A stretch of DNA of 64,000 bases from Olegusella massiliensis (GTDB lineage Bacteria; Actinomycetota; Coriobacteriia; Coriobacteriales; Atopobiaceae), in contig NZ_FLLS01000002.1 of the NCBI RefSeq assembly GCF_900078545.1, positions 868,001 to 932,000 on the forward strand. Direction: 5' to 3'. Of the stretch, positions 9,137-17,940 are shown one piece after another (the stretch's first letter is position 1; the number at the start of each line of letters is the position of its first letter). Made by a program: the position numbers and the translations under genes. The notes under the pieces are model-generated. The model saw only the letters and a program-made list of their open reading frames with translations, was not told the DNA's origin and searched no databases.

Positions 9137-10381
9137 TTAGTTCTCCCGAAACTCGAGATTCATCAAGCCAACGGTAATAAGGTCACCGTCGTGCAGAGCG
9201 CATTCTGTAATGTCTACATCATTTACCAGCGTGCCGTTGGTAGAGTGTAAATCTTTAATACGCCAGCCGCGACCATCCCAAGAAATCTGGGCATGGCGGC
9301 GAGAAACGTTGGGATCACGCAACACCACAGCGCCTTCACTACGTTCACGACCAATGATGGCGCTGGGAGCAGAGGCAATATAGCTACGTCCCGATTGATG
9401 GTCAATGAGCGTGCAGGTGTAGTTCTGCTCGGATTGAGAAACTGGTGCAGTTGCGGGTGTTGCTGCGGGAGCGGGTTGTGCCTGAGGACGCCTTTGAGTC
9501 ACTGGTATAGACACGGGCCGTGCTGTGGGTGCAGGGCTGGGGGCTAGTGCATCGGCGTACTGACTATCGACATAGTCTGTAGGGATAACACCTAAGCCAA
9601 TGGAGTCGTCAGTCAAAGGAGATCCTGATATGGGGATTGCTACAGGGTCAGGCACAGGAATAGCGCGCATATGCTCGGAGGCAATGCCAGGCACACGAGA
9701 GACGAGCGGCGAAGCAGGCTCTGCTGCAGGCTCAGGCTCGGATAGCGCAACCGGTACAGGAGCAGCAACGGGAGTAGGTATTACTACTGGAGCAGGTTTA
9801 ACTGCGGGAGCCGGCGTAATGGCATCATCTTCGTGCGTCTGAGGCTCAGGAACAGCCATCGGAGCCTCTACGGGCTGCTTGAGAATAGCGCGCTTTTGGC
9901 GCTTTTTGCTACGAGGAATCTCGACAGCCGATGCAGCCGCAGAAGCAGCTCCACCTAAGGTAGAAGCACCAGAAAGAAAAGCCTCTTCCTCAATACGTAA
10001 ACGATTGAGCGTGCGTACATCAACGTTTTCTGCAAAGACGGCAAACCTACCGCTGCGTAGGGAGGGATCAACCATAAATCGAGCAAGTGGCTTACCAACA
10101 AATACATAATTGTGCCGCTTGCCTTCCTGTTCGACCAAATCAGACAGCTCCGCGGTGAACTGAGGATACAAAGCTCGCATTGTTGCATCGTCGGCAGAGG
10201 ATACAAGGATGGTATAGAGAGCAGGGGCAGTATTGACCCCGTCAACTACGAAAGTCTCTGCTTCCATCTCACGGGCAGCACGGCGGGCGAGCTTGCGAAG
10301 AGATATAGGAGCTGTAAAGCCCTGAGGAGCAGCGCCAAAAATACTGTTCATGCGCTGCTCGAAAGTTTTGAAGACGTTCAT
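9137..10381 (-). CDS. fhaA: FhaA-type protein: DUF3662 domain plus C-terminal FHA domain
   Basis: Residues 1-115 match the N-terminal DUF3662 domain of actinobacterial FhaA (MNVFKTFEQRMNSIFG, ending with FVGKPLARFMVDPSLRSGRF). A long Pro/Ala/Val-rich linker follows, about residues 150-310. A C-terminal FHA domain ends the protein, with IIGRERSEGAVVLRDPNVSRR and DLHSTNGTLVNDV. FhaA binds phosphorylated partners of the wall-building machinery, such as MviN in mycobacteria. I chose the start at 10381 because GAGGAG lies upstream and it forms an ATGA overlap with the kinase gene; a longer frame upstream lacks domain character. The total is 414 residues. Confidence 0.94.
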   Translation of the reverse strand: MNVFKTFEQRMNSIFGAAPQGFTAPISLRKLARRAAREMEAETFVVDGVNTAPALYTILVSSADDATMRALYPQFTAELSDLVEQEGKRHNYVFVGKPLARFMVDPSLRSGRFAVFAENVDVRTLNRLRIEEEAFLSGASTLGGAASAAASAVEIPRSKKRQKRAILKQPVEAPMAVPEPQTHEDDAITPAPAVKPAPVVIPTPVAAPVPVALSEPEPAAEPASPLVSRVPGIASEHMRAIPVPDPVAIPISGSPLTDDSIGLGVIPTDYVDSQYADALAPSPAPTARPVSIPVTQRRPQAQPAPAATPATAPVSQSEQNYTCTLIDHQSGRSYIASAPSAIIGRERSEGAVVLRDPNVSRRHAQISWDGRGWRIKDLHSTNGTLVNDVDITECALHDGDLITVGLMNLEFREN

Positions 10382-12171
10382 CTGGACTCCTCGTCCTCGA
10401 AATGTCGTGACTCTTGCAAAGCACTGATAAGAGACACAAATATAGTTAAGAGTACCGCAACACCTACCGTTTCCCACGTGGGGGCCGGCCATATGCCGCC
10501 ATTCTCCATTCGAGCCGCTACAAGCTGGGAAAAACATACTATGCCACAGCAGCTAATTTGGCCAATTATAAAGCGCGTTCGAGAGGCTTCGGGACGTCCG
10601 ATAATACTTGCAAGACAGGCTGCAAGTATGCAGCCGCCAAGACGAATGAGTGAGGGGAAAGAAATGAGCAGCGGTAGCTTTGTGCTGGCTTTTGCAAGTT
10701 GAAAACCTACAGGTATTAATAGGAGTTTGAGCTGAGTGAGCAGCCAAGCAAAACCAGCACTAATAGCTGCCCTGGGGACATCTGAGTTACAACCTGCAAC
10801 TGCAGCAGCAGCAGCGTTTTGGCCTAAAGCAGGAGCGACGAGTAGTGCAAGCGACGCTGTCTGAGTATGGATTTGCTTGAACCACAGCGTGCCAAAACAG
10901 GCAATGATTGCGACGGCTAATAAAATAGACGGCCCGTTGCCTGCAGGCAAAAGAGCAAGCGCAAAGAGCAGGGGTATAAGGAGCCCTGCAAGTGGAGTCC
11001 AGCATGCTACTGCAGCAGCTACCGCCAAAACTCCTGGCACTATAGGAACGCTTTGAGTGAGGGGGATATGAGGTAGAAGCTCAGCGGTAAGCAGCGACGC
11101 TGCGATTGCCGTGAGTCCACGTACGACTGCCGATGCCAACCAAGGAAACCGCACTGCTAGTGGAATGCGTTCACCTTCCCACTCGTCATCATCTAGCCCG
11201 TCTTCCTGAGAGGTAAGAGAGGAGATAGATGCAGCACCTTCCTCAGGATCACCTAGGCCAAAGGCCATATCGTCGGCTACCTGATCGGCGTTTGTGGGAC
11301 GAAGGGCGGGGTCTGCATCAAGACAGGCCATAATGGTCTGCTCGGTAATTCCCGCAAGGGTAGGATCTTTTTTGGAGAGACGGGGACGAATGCCGCGGCG
11401 AATGGCAAGAGCAGATTGCTCAGCAGTATCCGCGGCAAAAGGATTGGTGCCGGTAAGTGCCTGCACCAAGACAACTACCATCGAAAAAATATCAGCTCGT
11501 TCATCGACCGTACCACCCTCAATCTGCTCGGGTGGCATATAGCCTACGGTTCCACCGCGCGCATCTGCAAAACCTGCGGCAGAAGAAAGAGCGGCCATAC
11601 CAAAGTCACAAAGTTTAATTTTGCCTTCGTGAGTCAGCATGATATTAGACGGTTTTATGTCGAGGTGAAGCACCCCCGCGTGATGCGCAAACGCCAGCGC
11701 TGCACCAAGTTCTTGTGCAAGGTAAGCCACTTCATCATGGGTGAGTGTGCCGCCCTCAACGCGGGAAAGCAACTCGGATAAAGTCATACCATCAACGTAT
11801 TCCATAACGAGATAAGCAATTTGATTTTCAACTGCGAAATCATGTACCGCAACGATGCCGGGATGTTCGAGGCGGCTTGCAGTACGCGCTTCAGAAAGTG
11901 CTTCTTCTATGGTGGCATCAGCCTGCGCAATTGTGGCATCAGGAATTTGAGCGGTCTGATTGATGAGCGGTGCCAAACGCATTCGCTTGATTGCCACGCG
12001 ACGTTGCAGGCGAGTATCCCAACAGGCAAGAACCGTGCCAAAACCACCAGTACCACAGCTACCCATCACACGATAGCGGCGCAAGATCATGGTCTCGGGC
12101 ATATCGTTTTGTTCGACAACTTTTTGAGCTGCTGGATAACGTACATGTGTATGGGCATCAGCTATAGGCAC
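10378..12171 (-). CDS. PknA-like Ser/Thr kinase fused to a polytopic membrane domain
   Basis: The first gene of the cluster encodes a kinase with P-loop GTGGFG, VAIKRM, the catalytic loop HLDIKPSN, DFG and GTVGYMPPEQ. The usual Arg of the HRD motif is Leu, so it belongs to the non-RD type. After an acidic linker (EDGLDDDEWEGE) the last 230 residues hold about seven or eight hydrophobic segments, where actinobacterial PknA normally has a single helix. The start is uncertain. GTG at 12171 has AAAGGA ten bases upstream; ATG at 12204 and 12102 lack a clear ribosome site. The gene is divergent from purE. Confidence 0.9.
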   Translation of the reverse strand: MPIADAHTHVRYPAAQKVVEQNDMPETMILRRYRVMGSCGTGGFGTVLACWDTRLQRRVAIKRMRLAPLINQTAQIPDATIAQADATIEEALSEARTASRLEHPGIVAVHDFAVENQIAYLVMEYVDGMTLSELLSRVEGGTLTHDEVAYLAQELGAALAFAHHAGVLHLDIKPSNIMLTHEGKIKLCDFGMAALSSAAGFADARGGTVGYMPPEQIEGGTVDERADIFSMVVVLVQALTGTNPFAADTAEQSALAIRRGIRPRLSKKDPTLAGITEQTIMACLDADPALRPTNADQVADDMAFGLGDPEEGAASISSLTSQEDGLDDDEWEGERIPLAVRFPWLASAVVRGLTAIAASLLTAELLPHIPLTQSVPIVPGVLAVAAAVACWTPLAGLLIPLLFALALLPAGNGPSILLAVAIIACFGTLWFKQIHTQTASLALLVAPALGQNAAAAAVAGCNSDVPRAAISAGFAWLLTQLKLLLIPVGFQLAKASTKLPLLISFPSLIRLGGCILAACLASIIGRPEASRTRFIIGQISCCGIVCFSQLVAARMENGGIWPAPTWETVGVAVLLTIFVSLISALQESRHFEDEESR

Positions 12172-12276
12172 GTTCGCGCAGTCCTTTCTATGTTTGAGCT
12201 TCATTTGAATAAGGCGCGTGTATGTGTCATGAGTATACTGTAAGGCGTAAATGACCATGAAAGGAGACCAGTTCAC

Positions 12277-12744
12277 ATGACTCAGACAGAAAAGCCTCTG
12301 GTGGGCATCATTATGGGTTCGAAATCTGATATGGCCGTAATGGAGGGCTGCACCAAGCAGCTTGAAGAGCTCGGAGTACCTTATGAGCTCATTATTGCTT
12401 CGGCGCACCGTACCCCTGCAAAAGTGCATGAATGGGCATCTACCGCAGCTGATCGTGGTATTCGTGTCATCATTGCAGCAGCTGGTAAAGCTGCTCATCT
12501 TGGTGGTGTTGTTGCAGCATATACGCCGCTACCCGTGGTTGGCGTACCGATGAAGACGTCTGATCTGGGCGGCATGGACTCCTTGCTGTCTATGGTACAG
12601 ATGCCAACTGGTGTACCTGTGGCTTGTGTGGCAATCGGTGGAGCCAAAAATGCTGCTATCTATGCAACGCAAATCCTTGGTGCCGCTATGCCTGAATGGC
12701 GTGAAAAAATAGCGGCATTCAAGACAGCGATGGCAGAGGCATAG
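12277..12744 (+). CDS. purE: 5-(carboxyamino)imidazole ribonucleotide mutase
   Basis: PurE class I moves the carboxyl group of N5-CAIR to give CAIR in purine synthesis. The 155-aa length and the motifs GIIMGSKSDMAVM, SAHRTP, AAGKAAHLGGVVAA and GGMDSLLSMVQMP are typical of the family. AAAGGAG before the ATG fixes the start. It is followed after one base by a sortase gene and then by purM and purN. Its product feeds PurC, whose gene lies behind the kinase cluster. Confidence 0.97.
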   Translation: MTQTEKPLVGIIMGSKSDMAVMEGCTKQLEELGVPYELIIASAHRTPAKVHEWASTAADRGIRVIIAAAGKAAHLGGVVAAYTPLPVVGVPMKTSDLGGMDSLLSMVQMPTGVPVACVAIGGAKNAAIYATQILGAAMPEWREKIAAFKTAMAEA

Positions 12745-12745
12745 C

Positions 12746-13702
12746 GTGGCGCGTCATATGGGCAGCTCGTCTTCTGCCAGCAACAAAACAGTGCATATGG
12801 CTGCGTCGGTGGAGGAGCCATTGAGTAACCACGCGGTAAATCCCCTGCCTTCTCATGCAGGCGGTGTAAATGGTTTACCTTCACAAAAGCCAAACCGCGG
12901 ATCTAAAGGTCGGCGCATTTTCTCAACCCTGTTGCTTGCGGTGGGTATTGTCTTGCTGCTGGTAGCGGGTGGCATGTTTGCTGTGCAGCAATGGGGCTAC
13001 TACCAACAAGATAAGGTGAACAGCGATCTTGCTGCGCACGTCAAGATTGATGATGCGCCCAGTCAGGGTTCCGAGGTGGAAAAATGTCCCGTGACGGTAG
13101 ACTGGGCCGCTCTCAAGAAGGTTAACGATGAGGTTGTCGGCTGGCTTTATGTGCCCGGCACCACCATCAATTATCCCATCTATCAGCACTCTGATAACGA
13201 GTATTACTTACACAATAATGCCGAGGGTACCTGGACTGTTGGCGGCCAGCTCTTTATGGATTATGAAAACACCAAGCCAGGTCTTGTGGACAATCAAAGT
13301 CTGATTTATGGCCATCACCTGCTTAACGGCACTATGTTTGAGCAAATTGCAGCCCTTGATGACCAAAAGAAGTTTGATGAGATGGGCACCATTTGGTATG
13401 TCACCGAGCAAGGCGCACATCGTTTGAAGCCCGTCTTTATGTATGACACGGCGCGTGAAGATATGGATGCGCGTACGACTAATTTTGCCAGCGCTGATGA
13501 GCTGCATAAGTTTTTAGCAAAGCGTCTTGATAAGGCGTTGACGCGTCGTGCTGATGCAGACAAGATTGTCTCCAAGGTAGATCATGTGATGACTTTATCT
13601 ACCTGCATCTATTACTCCAAGTACGAAAAGGGACAAGGCCGCGGCTTGCTGGTGTGTGCTCCTGTAGAAGAAATCGATGCAGCGCTTGCTGCAACGAAAT
13701 AA
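12746..13702 (+). CDS. srtB: Class B-like sortase
   Basis: This is a membrane-anchored transpeptidase that links surface proteins to the cell wall. A polar cytoplasmic N-terminus of about 55 residues precedes one membrane helix (FSTLLLAVGIVLLLVAGGMF). The catalytic domain contains VVGWLYVPGTTINYPI, the His of LIYGHHLLNGTMF, the Cys of MTLSTCIYY and the Arg of GRGLLVCA, an order and spacing typical of class B. The start is a GTG one base behind purE, within the purine operon. No substrate with an LPXTG-like motif is visible nearby, though two exported proteins lie at 62.8-64 kb. Confidence 0.9.
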   Translation: MARHMGSSSSASNKTVHMAASVEEPLSNHAVNPLPSHAGGVNGLPSQKPNRGSKGRRIFSTLLLAVGIVLLLVAGGMFAVQQWGYYQQDKVNSDLAAHVKIDDAPSQGSEVEKCPVTVDWAALKKVNDEVVGWLYVPGTTINYPIYQHSDNEYYLHNNAEGTWTVGGQLFMDYENTKPGLVDNQSLIYGHHLLNGTMFEQIAALDDQKKFDEMGTIWYVTEQGAHRLKPVFMYDTAREDMDARTTNFASADELHKFLAKRLDKALTRRADADKIVSKVDHVMTLSTCIYYSKYEKGQGRGLLVCAPVEEIDAALAATK

Positions 13703-13755
13703 GGACTAGCAAACTAAGGCAGACGGTCACAGTTTCCAAACGGAAGGGTCTCGAC

Positions 13756-14850
13756 ATGAGCGATGAGAAGCACATCACCTACGCAGATGCCGGAGTCGAT
13801 GTCGATGAGGGAGCGCGGGCGGTTGAGCTTATAAAACCTGCAGTTGCAGCGACCATGCGCCCCGAAGTGATTGGCGGGCTTGGCGGATTTGGCTCATTGT
13901 TTTCTATGGCAGGTTTTAAGGATATGCAAGACCCTGTGCTGGTTTCTGGTACCGATGGTGTGGGTACCAAACTTGCTATTGCGCAGTTGCTAGGGCGCCA
14001 TAATACGGTGGGCCAAGATTTGGTTGCAATGTGCGCTGATGACGTGGTGGTTGCTGGTGCTGAGCCACTTTTCTTCCTAGATTATGTCAGCGTAGGCAAG
14101 CTGAGTGCCGAGTCCATGGCTGAGGTTGTAGGTGGAATTGCTGAGGGATGCCGTTTAGCAGGTTGCGCCCTAGTGGGTGGCGAGATGGCCGAGCATCCCG
14201 GTGTTATGGATCCTGATGACTACGATCTTGCTGGGTTTGTTGTGGGTGTGGTCGATCGCCCCCACATGCTTGGTCCCGACCGCGTAAAAGAAGGCGATGT
14301 TATTATCGGTTTGCCTTCCAGCGGTATTCACTCAAATGGCTATTCTTTGGTGCGCAAGGTTGTTATCGAAGGCAAGACAGTCGATGAGCTGAATACGCCG
14401 CTTGATGAGTTGGGTGGCAGGAGTTTAGCTGATGTTGTGATGGAGCCTACAACCATTTATGCAGGTTCTCTTACACGCATTCTTAAGGCAGGCGCGCCCA
14501 TACATGCTATGGCCCATATTACCGGTGGAGGCATTACCGAAAACCTTAATCGCGCTCTGCCCAGCAATATCGATGCCTTAGTTGATCGCGGAGCTGATTA
14601 CGGTTGCAGTTGGGAAGAGATGGGCGAAGGTCCCGCTTGGAACGTCCCTGCTGTTATTGATTATGTAGTCCGTGAAGCAGGACTTACTCCTGATGAAGCC
14701 TACAAAACGTTCAACATGGGTGTAGGAATGTCACTCATTTGCGACCCCAATGATGTGGATGAGCTTTGTGAGGCATTGGTTTGTGAGGGCTTTGAGTCTT
14801 TTGTGATGGGTGAGTGCATTGCTGGTACGGGAAAGGTTGCTTACCGATGA
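13756..14850 (+). CDS. purM: Phosphoribosylformylglycinamidine cyclo-ligase
   Basis: PurM (AIR synthetase) closes the imidazole ring of FGAM with ATP. The 364-aa protein shows the N-terminal ITYADAGVDVDEG, GFGSLFSM, VSGTDGVGTKL, DLVAMCADDVVVAGAEPLFF, LVGGEMAEHPG and LPSSGIHSNGYSLVR signatures. The start at 13756 has GGAAGG upstream; an open frame further upstream overlaps the sortase and has no PurM similarity. The stop overlaps the purN start (ATGA). Confidence 0.97.
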   Translation: MSDEKHITYADAGVDVDEGARAVELIKPAVAATMRPEVIGGLGGFGSLFSMAGFKDMQDPVLVSGTDGVGTKLAIAQLLGRHNTVGQDLVAMCADDVVVAGAEPLFFLDYVSVGKLSAESMAEVVGGIAEGCRLAGCALVGGEMAEHPGVMDPDDYDLAGFVVGVVDRPHMLGPDRVKEGDVIIGLPSSGIHSNGYSLVRKVVIEGKTVDELNTPLDELGGRSLADVVMEPTTIYAGSLTRILKAGAPIHAMAHITGGGITENLNRALPSNIDALVDRGADYGCSWEEMGEGPAWNVPAVIDYVVREAGLTPDEAYKTFNMGVGMSLICDPNDVDELCEALVCEGFESFVMGECIAGTGKVAYR

Positions 14851-15464
14851 CCATCAAAATTGGCGTTCTTATTAGTGGCTCGGGCACCAATCTGCAAGCA
14901 ATTATTGACCGCATCGCAGCAGGTGCACTCGATGCGGAAATTGTGCTTGTGGTGTCTTCTCGCCCCTCTGCATTGGGTCTCAAACGCGCTGAGGCTGCAG
15001 GTATCCAAACGCTTACCCTTAGTAAGGATATCTATGCTGAACCCATTGTTGCAGATGAGGTGATTGCTTCTAGCCTTAAAAAAGCAGGAGCAGAGTATGT
15101 GGTCATGGCGGGTTATATGCGCAGGGTACATGGCCCCATTCTGGCATCGTTTCCCAATCGCGTTATCAATTTGCACCCAGCGCTGCTCCCCAGCTTTCCT
15201 GGCGCACATGCAATTCAAGATGCTTATGAGCGCGGGGTAAAAGTTACAGGCGTAACCGTACATTTTGCTAATGAGGATTACGATGCTGGTCCTATCATTG
15301 CTCAGCACGCGCTTGCCATAGAGGAAAGTTGGGGCGTCGATGAACTTGAAGAGCATATTCACGAGATTGAGCACGAGCTTTATCCCGATGTGCTGCAGAT
15401 GATTGCCGAAGATCGCATAAGAGTACGTTCTAACCTAACGGTGGAGGTTGCTGCTGCAAACTAG
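14847..15464 (+). CDS. purN: Phosphoribosylglycinamide formyltransferase
   Basis: PurN transfers a formyl group from 10-formyltetrahydrofolate to GAR. The 205-aa protein starts with KIGVLISGSGTNLQAIID, the phosphate-binding segment. It contains MAGYMRRVHGPIL, the catalytic Asn-His region VINLHPALLPSFPGAHA and the Asp segment VHFANEDYDAGPIIAQ. The start overlaps the purM stop by four bases, so the two are translationally coupled. Confidence 0.97.
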   Translation: MTIKIGVLISGSGTNLQAIIDRIAAGALDAEIVLVVSSRPSALGLKRAEAAGIQTLTLSKDIYAEPIVADEVIASSLKKAGAEYVVMAGYMRRVHGPILASFPNRVINLHPALLPSFPGAHAIQDAYERGVKVTGVTVHFANEDYDAGPIIAQHALAIEESWGVDELEEHIHEIEHELYPDVLQMIAEDRIRVRSNLTVEVAAAN

Positions 15465-15470
15465 ATGCGT

Positions 15471-15502
15471 TTGTGTCGCTAACGTTTGCGTTGGCGACAC
15501 AA
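15471..15502 (+). terminator. Hairpin behind purN
   Basis: A 14-bp stem, with one T-G wobble at the fifth pair from the loop, and a 4-base loop (TTTG) begins six bases after the purN stop. There is no T run after it, so termination would be weak or factor-aided; it may instead protect the 3' end. Confidence 0.5.
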
Positions 15503-15581
15503 CATTGATGGCATCGTGCGACGTGGCAAAACACTTCAGAATCAATGCTCGATTGCTGAAGCTTTGAGAGACGGCGCTTCG

Positions 15582-16160
15582 CTAGTTGCTTTCATAGGTC
15601 TTTAGTTCCATCAATACGTCCGTATGAGGTAGATAAGTGATATCAGCCGATATATTGTCTTGGGGTTTCCACTTTTCTTTTTCTGTATCGTAGGTGTGAG
15701 AATCAATCTCGAACACCTTGATATCATTGCTTGCCGTGTAGCCTTGCACTTTGTACAAGATGGCATATTCATGATTAATGTCCTTTTCAAAGGTCACATA
15801 ATCAAGATTCAAAGAGGCAGGATGAGCTATATACGGTAAATCAAGGACTGGAGCTTTTAATAAGAAAAAACCCCCCGCGCAAGCAATCACGAGGCAGATC
15901 CACCAAATGACGGTGTGTTGCCATTTTTCCTTATAAAAATAGCCAAAAGCCAGTAATACGCCGACTATTACAACGACAAAAAATCGCCAACTAATATCAG
16001 AGACATATCCGATTATGCCCTCATGAAAATAGCCAATACCAGCAGGAACAATGATAAATACTAAGCTTGCCATAAAGAGAATAAATAATATAAAAATACT
16101 GCCATAGGCAATTCTTCTTCTGAGGGGCATAGTTCCTTTATTGATTGCCATTGTCTCCAT
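15582..16160 (-). CDS. Membrane protein of unknown function
   Basis: I do not recognise this 192-aa protein. Three to four hydrophobic segments lie in the first 110 residues (ILFILFMASLVFIIVPAGIGYF, FFVVVIVGVLLAFGYFY and WWICLVIACAGGFFLL). The last 80 residues are a polar domain rich in Tyr, Asp and Thr. GAGGTGGAAG upstream supports the start. The gene lies between purN and the restriction-modification island and points toward purN. Confidence 0.65.
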   Translation of the reverse strand: METMAINKGTMPLRRRIAYGSIFILFILFMASLVFIIVPAGIGYFHEGIIGYVSDISWRFFVVVIVGVLLAFGYFYKEKWQHTVIWWICLVIACAGGFFLLKAPVLDLPYIAHPASLNLDYVTFEKDINHEYAILYKVQGYTASNDIKVFEIDSHTYDTEKEKWKPQDNISADITYLPHTDVLMELKTYESN

Positions 16161-16404
16161 CGCACTTCCACCTCTTGATACAAAATTTTATATCCATACC
16201 TTTGACAAGAGATAAGCCTCAATCGGCTTCTCATTCAATTGAGTAACAAACAGCGAAGAGTACAATTTTGTATCCCTCAATATGAATTTTATTTACGAGT
16301 CTATTGTTTTCTAGCAGCGCTCATTCATCAATGCGGCAATTGCGGAGCTATCCTTGCCCTTACAGTGTTTTACCAACAGCTGTTTGAACCCTTACACACC
16401 CTTT

Positions 16405-17202
16405 TCAGGGATTGCCAGAAATCCGGCGCTGCGTGAAGTAAAATAGTAGCTTGTTGAGATATGCCTGCCGCTCCGTCACGGAATCGGCGAAGTCACGGAA
16501 AGTGGCGAGGACTGCGCGCCCGCCCCCATCTGCGTCGAGCGTCACCACATGGGGAAGTTGGGAAAGCTCCGCCCTCTTCGGGTTGATGATTGTTACGCGA
16601 GAACCATGGTCATCGGGCCCGACAAGAAGGGCTTGGAGAAGGAGTGCGATGATGCCTGTGGTCTTCCCACTCCTTGTCTTGCCTGCGACCAGCATGGACC
16701 CGGACGTCGAGAGATCGATGGAAGCACCCTTTTTGACGACGAGGATATGAGGTCTACCGGAGCGAAGTTCTTCCACGCTATCGCAATACAAGCTCCGGTC
16801 GATAGTCACGTCCTCAACGGTGAATGTTACAGAGTTGAACGCAACGTCGATGTCCGTCTGTGTAACGGCAAAGCTCCCGAAGCGTTTGGAGAGGCTTGCG
16901 CTGATGCTCGAAGAAATACTCGAGATATCTTTGACCCGCGCGGCAGCAATTCCGATAACAATCTCATATGATCCTTGCCCCGTCCCTCTGCAGTGAACGG
17001 GGGGGGGTAAAAGCTCCCCATCCTTTAGATGAAGCGGATTACCCATTGAGTAGTCAAAGAGACCCCTGCGCACCATGATTTGGATTCGCTGGGCATCGGT
17101 CAGCCTCCAGCGGATGACAGGCGCGAGCACAGCAGCCAAGAGCGCAGGCGTCAAAAGAACGTCCCCAACACCGTGAAATTTCCTCAGAGAACAGCAAAAA
17201 TC
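16405..17202 (-). pseudogene. Remnant of an FtsK/SpoIIIE-like conjugation ATPase
   Basis: The minus frame from 17202 to 16405 encodes the middle of an FtsK-family ATPase. A Walker A motif (AGKTRSGKTTGI) is followed by TIINPKRAELSQLPH and a VTLDADGG segment, as in coupling ATPases of integrative elements. No proper start is visible: the frame opens after a TGA at 17203, and the first candidate is TTG at 17154. It ends without Walker B and the C-terminal motor half, so both ends are missing. A run of nine G on the plus strand (16999-17007) lies inside it. It marks the left edge of the foreign island. Confidence 0.7.
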
Positions 17203-17253
17203 TCAAAACTCGACAAGTCGCTCGGATCCGGCATCTCTATTGCCATGAGCGAC

Positions 17254-17265
17254 AAATGATTATTT
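17254..17265 (+). repeat. hsdS inversion site A
   Basis: The 12-bp core AAATGATTATTT in plus orientation lies at the 5' end of the silent half-hsdS. In the frame of that cassette it encodes N-D-Y-L, the same residues as at sites C and D. It faces site B (17867-17878) and site D (20006-20017), so inversion with either is possible. Confidence 0.8.
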
Positions 17266-17857
17266 GCTGGACTATGCTTCTGCACTATTCGAGAAGGAAG
17301 TAAGTGAGAATTCACATATTTTCAAGTTCGGGGACCTTGTGCAGCTCGAAGATTCCGAGAGGGTGCCGCTGAATAGCCGAGATCGTGCTGCAAGACAGGG
17401 ACCGTACCCTTACTACGGAGCCACGGGCATCATGGACCATGTAGATGATTACCTGTTTGATGGCATTCACATACTACTGGGAGAAGATGGTACGGTAATC
17501 ACAGGCGACGGCTTGCCAATTCTGCAATATGTTTGGGGTAAGTGCTGGGTGAACAATCACGCACATATACTCAGCCCTAAAGCCGATTACTCATTGGAGA
17601 TGTTGTATCTGGCGCTGCGAAAGACTAACATTACGCACATCGTAACCGGCGCGGTACAGATGAAGATAAGTCAAAAGAATCTTAACAAGTTGGAGCTAGT
17701 GCTGCCATCGCCCGATGCAATACCGTTGGTGGACGCCATATTCGAGGCATACAGAAACAGTGTTGAGGAGTCGGCGCATTTGTCCACACTTCGAGACAAT
17801 CTGCTACCAAAGCTTATGTCAGGTGAGATTGATGTCTCGGAGGTGGAACTGCCCTAA
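17264..17857 (+). CDS. Silent C-terminal half of an hsdS specificity gene
   Basis: This promoterless-looking cassette encodes the second half of a type I specificity subunit. A spacer-helix start (LLDYASALFEKEV) is followed by one target-recognition domain (FGDLVQLED, YPYYGATGIMDHVDDYLFDG, GKCWVNNHAHIL, KISQKNLNKLELVLP). It ends with the conserved segment LRDNLLPKLMSGEIDVSEVELP. Only a TTG at 17264 could start it, with no ribosome site, so it is probably expressed only after joining an N-terminal half. Sites A and B flank it exactly. Joining the operon N-half would give a protein of about 380 residues. Confidence 0.85.
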   Translation: MLDYASALFEKEVSENSHIFKFGDLVQLEDSERVPLNSRDRAARQGPYPYYGATGIMDHVDDYLFDGIHILLGEDGTVITGDGLPILQYVWGKCWVNNHAHILSPKADYSLEMLYLALRKTNITHIVTGAVQMKISQKNLNKLELVLPSPDAIPLVDAIFEAYRNSVEESAHLSTLRDNLLPKLMSGEIDVSEVELP

Positions 17858-17866
17858 GCCGCCGCT

Positions 17867-17878
17867 AAATAATCATTT
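17867..17878 (-). repeat. hsdS inversion site B
   Basis: The 12-bp core in minus orientation lies nine bases after the stop codon of the silent hsdS half. Read on the minus strand it continues as GCGGCGGCTTAG, which would close an N-half after LNDYLAAA. Confidence 0.8.
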
Positions 17879-17940
17879 ACCGGAACGTAGGCCTGCACTT
17901 CAGAATTGTTTCCATCGAACCAGGAGGAAAGGAGCCCCCG

